NCBI GenBank assembly: GCA_025966175.1
Contig: JAOPVN010000062.1
Location: 1 to 13,777, forward strand
Origin: Modestobacter sp.
Lineage (GTDB): Bacteria; Actinomycetota; Actinomycetes; Mycobacteriales; Geodermatophilaceae
DNA length: 13,777 nt
Reading direction: 5' to 3'
Every line of letters starts with the position of its first letter. The stretch's first letter is position 1. The notes below the pieces were generated by a model. That model did no database searches. It was not told where the DNA came from and was given only the letters and a program-made list of their open reading frames with translations. Below are positions 12,419-13,777 of this stretch, piece by piece. The translations under genes and the position numbers were made by a program.

Positions 12419-13777
12419 TCAGGGTCCTGTTCTCGGGGTGGGGGTGGCGCCGGAGCCCAGCCGCACGTTGATCTGCTTGGTCTGGGTGAACCCGGCGATC
12501 ATGCCCTCCAGGGACACCTCCCGGCCCAGGCCGCTCTGCTTGTACCCACCGTAGGACTGGCCCACGACCTGCCCGCCGCCCTGGTTGACCTGGACCCAGC
12601 CCACCTCCAGCCGGTGGGCGGTGGTGATCGCCGCGTCGATGTCGGAACTCCAGACGTAGGCCGCGAGCCCGTAGGCGGAGTCGTTGGCCATCGCGACGAC
12701 GTCGTCCACGTCGGTCCAGGGTATGGCCACGACCACGGGCCCGAAGATCTCCTCCCGGGCGAGGCGGAAGCTGTTGTCGCCGCCGGAGAACAGCGTGGGG
12801 ACGTGGAAGAACCCCTCTGACAGCGGCCCGCTGGTCGGCGGCAGACCACCGAGCTCGACGTGCATGGCCGGGTTGGCCAGCCCGTCCTCCAGGTACTCCC
12901 GGATGGAGTCGAACTGGGTCTGGTTGATGACCGCGCCGATGTCGCTGGCCTCGTCCAGCGGGTTCCCGACCCGGAGGGCGCCCAGCCGGTCGGCCAGCCG
13001 GGCCAGGACCTCGTCGTGGACGTCGCGGTGCAGGTACAGCCGCGATCCGGCGGTGCAGCTCTGCCCCTGGCGGGTGACCCGCGAGGACAGCAGCAGGCCC
13101 TCGATCAGCTCGTCGGTCACCGCGCCGGGGAAGACGATGGACGGGTTCTTGCCGCCCAGCTCCAGCGAGACGTGGGCGAGCCGCTCCCCCGCCCGGCCGG
13201 CGATACCCCGGCCGACCTCGGTGGAGCCGGTGAACGAGACCTTGTCGACGCCGGGATGGTCGACCAGCGCCGCCCCGGCGTCCCGGCCGGTCCCGGTGAC
13301 CACGTTCAGCACGCCGTCGGGCAGCAACTCCGCGCAGATCTCGGCCATCAGCAGGATGGACAGCGGCGCGTCCTCGGCGGCCTTCAGCACGATCGTGTTC
13401 CCGGCGGCCAGCGCGGCCGGCACCTTGAAACCGGCGATCATCAGCGGTGAGTTCCACGGCAGGATCGCGCCGACCACCCCGAGCGGCTCCTGCCGGGTGT
13501 ACTGCAGCTGCGAGGACCCCGCCGGCAGCGTCGTGCCCTTCACCTCGCCGGCGACGCCCCCGAAGTAGCGGAACAGGTCGGCCAGCAGCGCCACCTCCGG
13601 CCGCGCCTGGGTGCGCAGCGCGTTCCCGGTGTCGGCTGCGGTGACCTGGGCGAGCTCCTCGGCCCGGCCCTCGACGGCGTCGGCGATCCGGAGCAGCACC
13701 CGCTGGCGGGCGGTGAAGTGCTGGTCGCGCCAGGCGGGGAACGCCGCGCGCGCGGCGGCGACGGCGCGCGCGACGTC
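12419..13777 (-). CDS. NAD(P)-dependent aldehyde dehydrogenase (5' partial)
   Basis: The start lies beyond the right edge; 452 residues are visible, of about 480-500 in a full enzyme. The enzyme oxidises an aldehyde to its acid, and the substrate is not evident. Motifs, numbered from the window edge: WNSP with the oxyanion Asn109, GSTEVGR (cofactor loop), LELGGK with general base Glu206, GQSCTAG with nucleophile Cys241, and EEIFGPVV. The C-terminus GGYKQSGLGREVSLEG is typical of betaine-aldehyde and related dehydrogenases, which the sequence resembles loosely. The apparent GTG at 13699 is internal, because family-like sequence (VAAARAAFPAW) continues in frame to 13777. The DAHP synthase gene begins 5 nt after its stop. 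Confidence 0.94.
   Translation of the reverse strand, partial: DVARAVAAARAAFPAWRDQHFTARQRVLLRIADAVEGRAEELAQVTAADTGNALRTQARPEVALLADLFRYFGGVAGEVKGTTLPAGSSQLQYTRQEPLGVVGAILPWNSPLMIAGFKVPAALAAGNTIVLKAAEDAPLSILLMAEICAELLPDGVLNVVTGTGRDAGAALVDHPGVDKVSFTGSTEVGRGIAGRAGERLAHVSLELGGKNPSIVFPGAVTDELIEGLLLSSRVTRQGQSCTAGSRLYLHRDVHDEVLARLADRLGALRVGNPLDEASDIGAVINQTQFDSIREYLEDGLANPAMHVELGGLPPTSGPLSEGFFHVPTLFSGGDNSFRLAREEIFGPVVVAIPWTDVDDVVAMANDSAYGLAAYVWSSDIDAAITTAHRLEVGWVQVNQGGGQVVGQSYGGYKQSGLGREVSLEGMIAGFTQTKQINVRLGSGATPTPRTGP

Noticed and set aside
11052..12554. A 500-codon open frame on the plus strand
   Set aside because: It is antisense to DAHP synthase, whose catalytic motifs are unmistakable; the mirror protein has none.
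12414..13457. Upstream extension of the DAHP synthase frame to 13457
   Set aside because: This part lies out of frame within the aldehyde dehydrogenase gene and is Arg/Gly/Pro-rich; ATG at 12413 begins the family-like protein.

Overview
The window is very GC-rich DNA, with G or C at almost every third codon position, GTG and TTG starts, and dense genes on both strands. The gene content points to a free-living actinobacterium: an Rpf-type cell-wall hydrolase, a small cold-shock protein, a class I P450 with a [3Fe-4S] ferredoxin, and a PpsR/PEP synthase pair. Geodermatophilaceae or a near relative is my best guess, but nothing in the sequence proves a genus.

Layout. (1) Positions 1-1530, plus strand: the 3' part of a secreted Rpf/LysM/LAS-peptidase-like cell-wall enzyme, a 391-bp non-coding stretch, then a cold-shock protein gene closed by a perfect 18-bp hairpin. 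(2) 1739-2773, plus: a zinc-dependent alcohol dehydrogenase. (3) 2789-5169, minus: a tight three-gene operon, DUF969 membrane protein, DUF979 membrane protein, pyroglutamyl peptidase. It is divergent from a GntR/FCD regulator (5377-6069, plus). The shared intergenic region holds a FadR-type operator, TTGT-N3-ACAA, inside the spacer of the predicted operon promoter. This looks like a self-contained, locally regulated pyroglutamate (5-oxoproline) scavenging module. (4) 6080-7931: a P450-ferredoxin pair lying between two near-identical 47-48 bp copies of the start of a quinone-oxidoreductase-like gene. The second copy is fused directly into the interior of ppsA. (5) 7679-11019, minus: ppsR and ppsA, overlapping by 4 nt. 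ppsA has lost its C-terminal end, including the conserved Cys motif. (6) 11184-13777, minus: an aldehyde dehydrogenase running off the window, followed 5 nt later by a divergent class I DAHP synthase.

Functional links. PEP synthase makes PEP, PpsR controls it, and DAHP synthase consumes PEP at the entry to the shikimate pathway. The right half of the window therefore centres on PEP supply and use, although the damaged ppsA would break that link in this strain.

The two points most worth following up are the operator-controlled DUF969/DUF979/Pcp module and the rearrangement scar that joins the P450 block to a truncated ppsA. The second could be a true genomic event or an assembly join. I see no CRISPR array, tRNA, rRNA, transposase or integrase.
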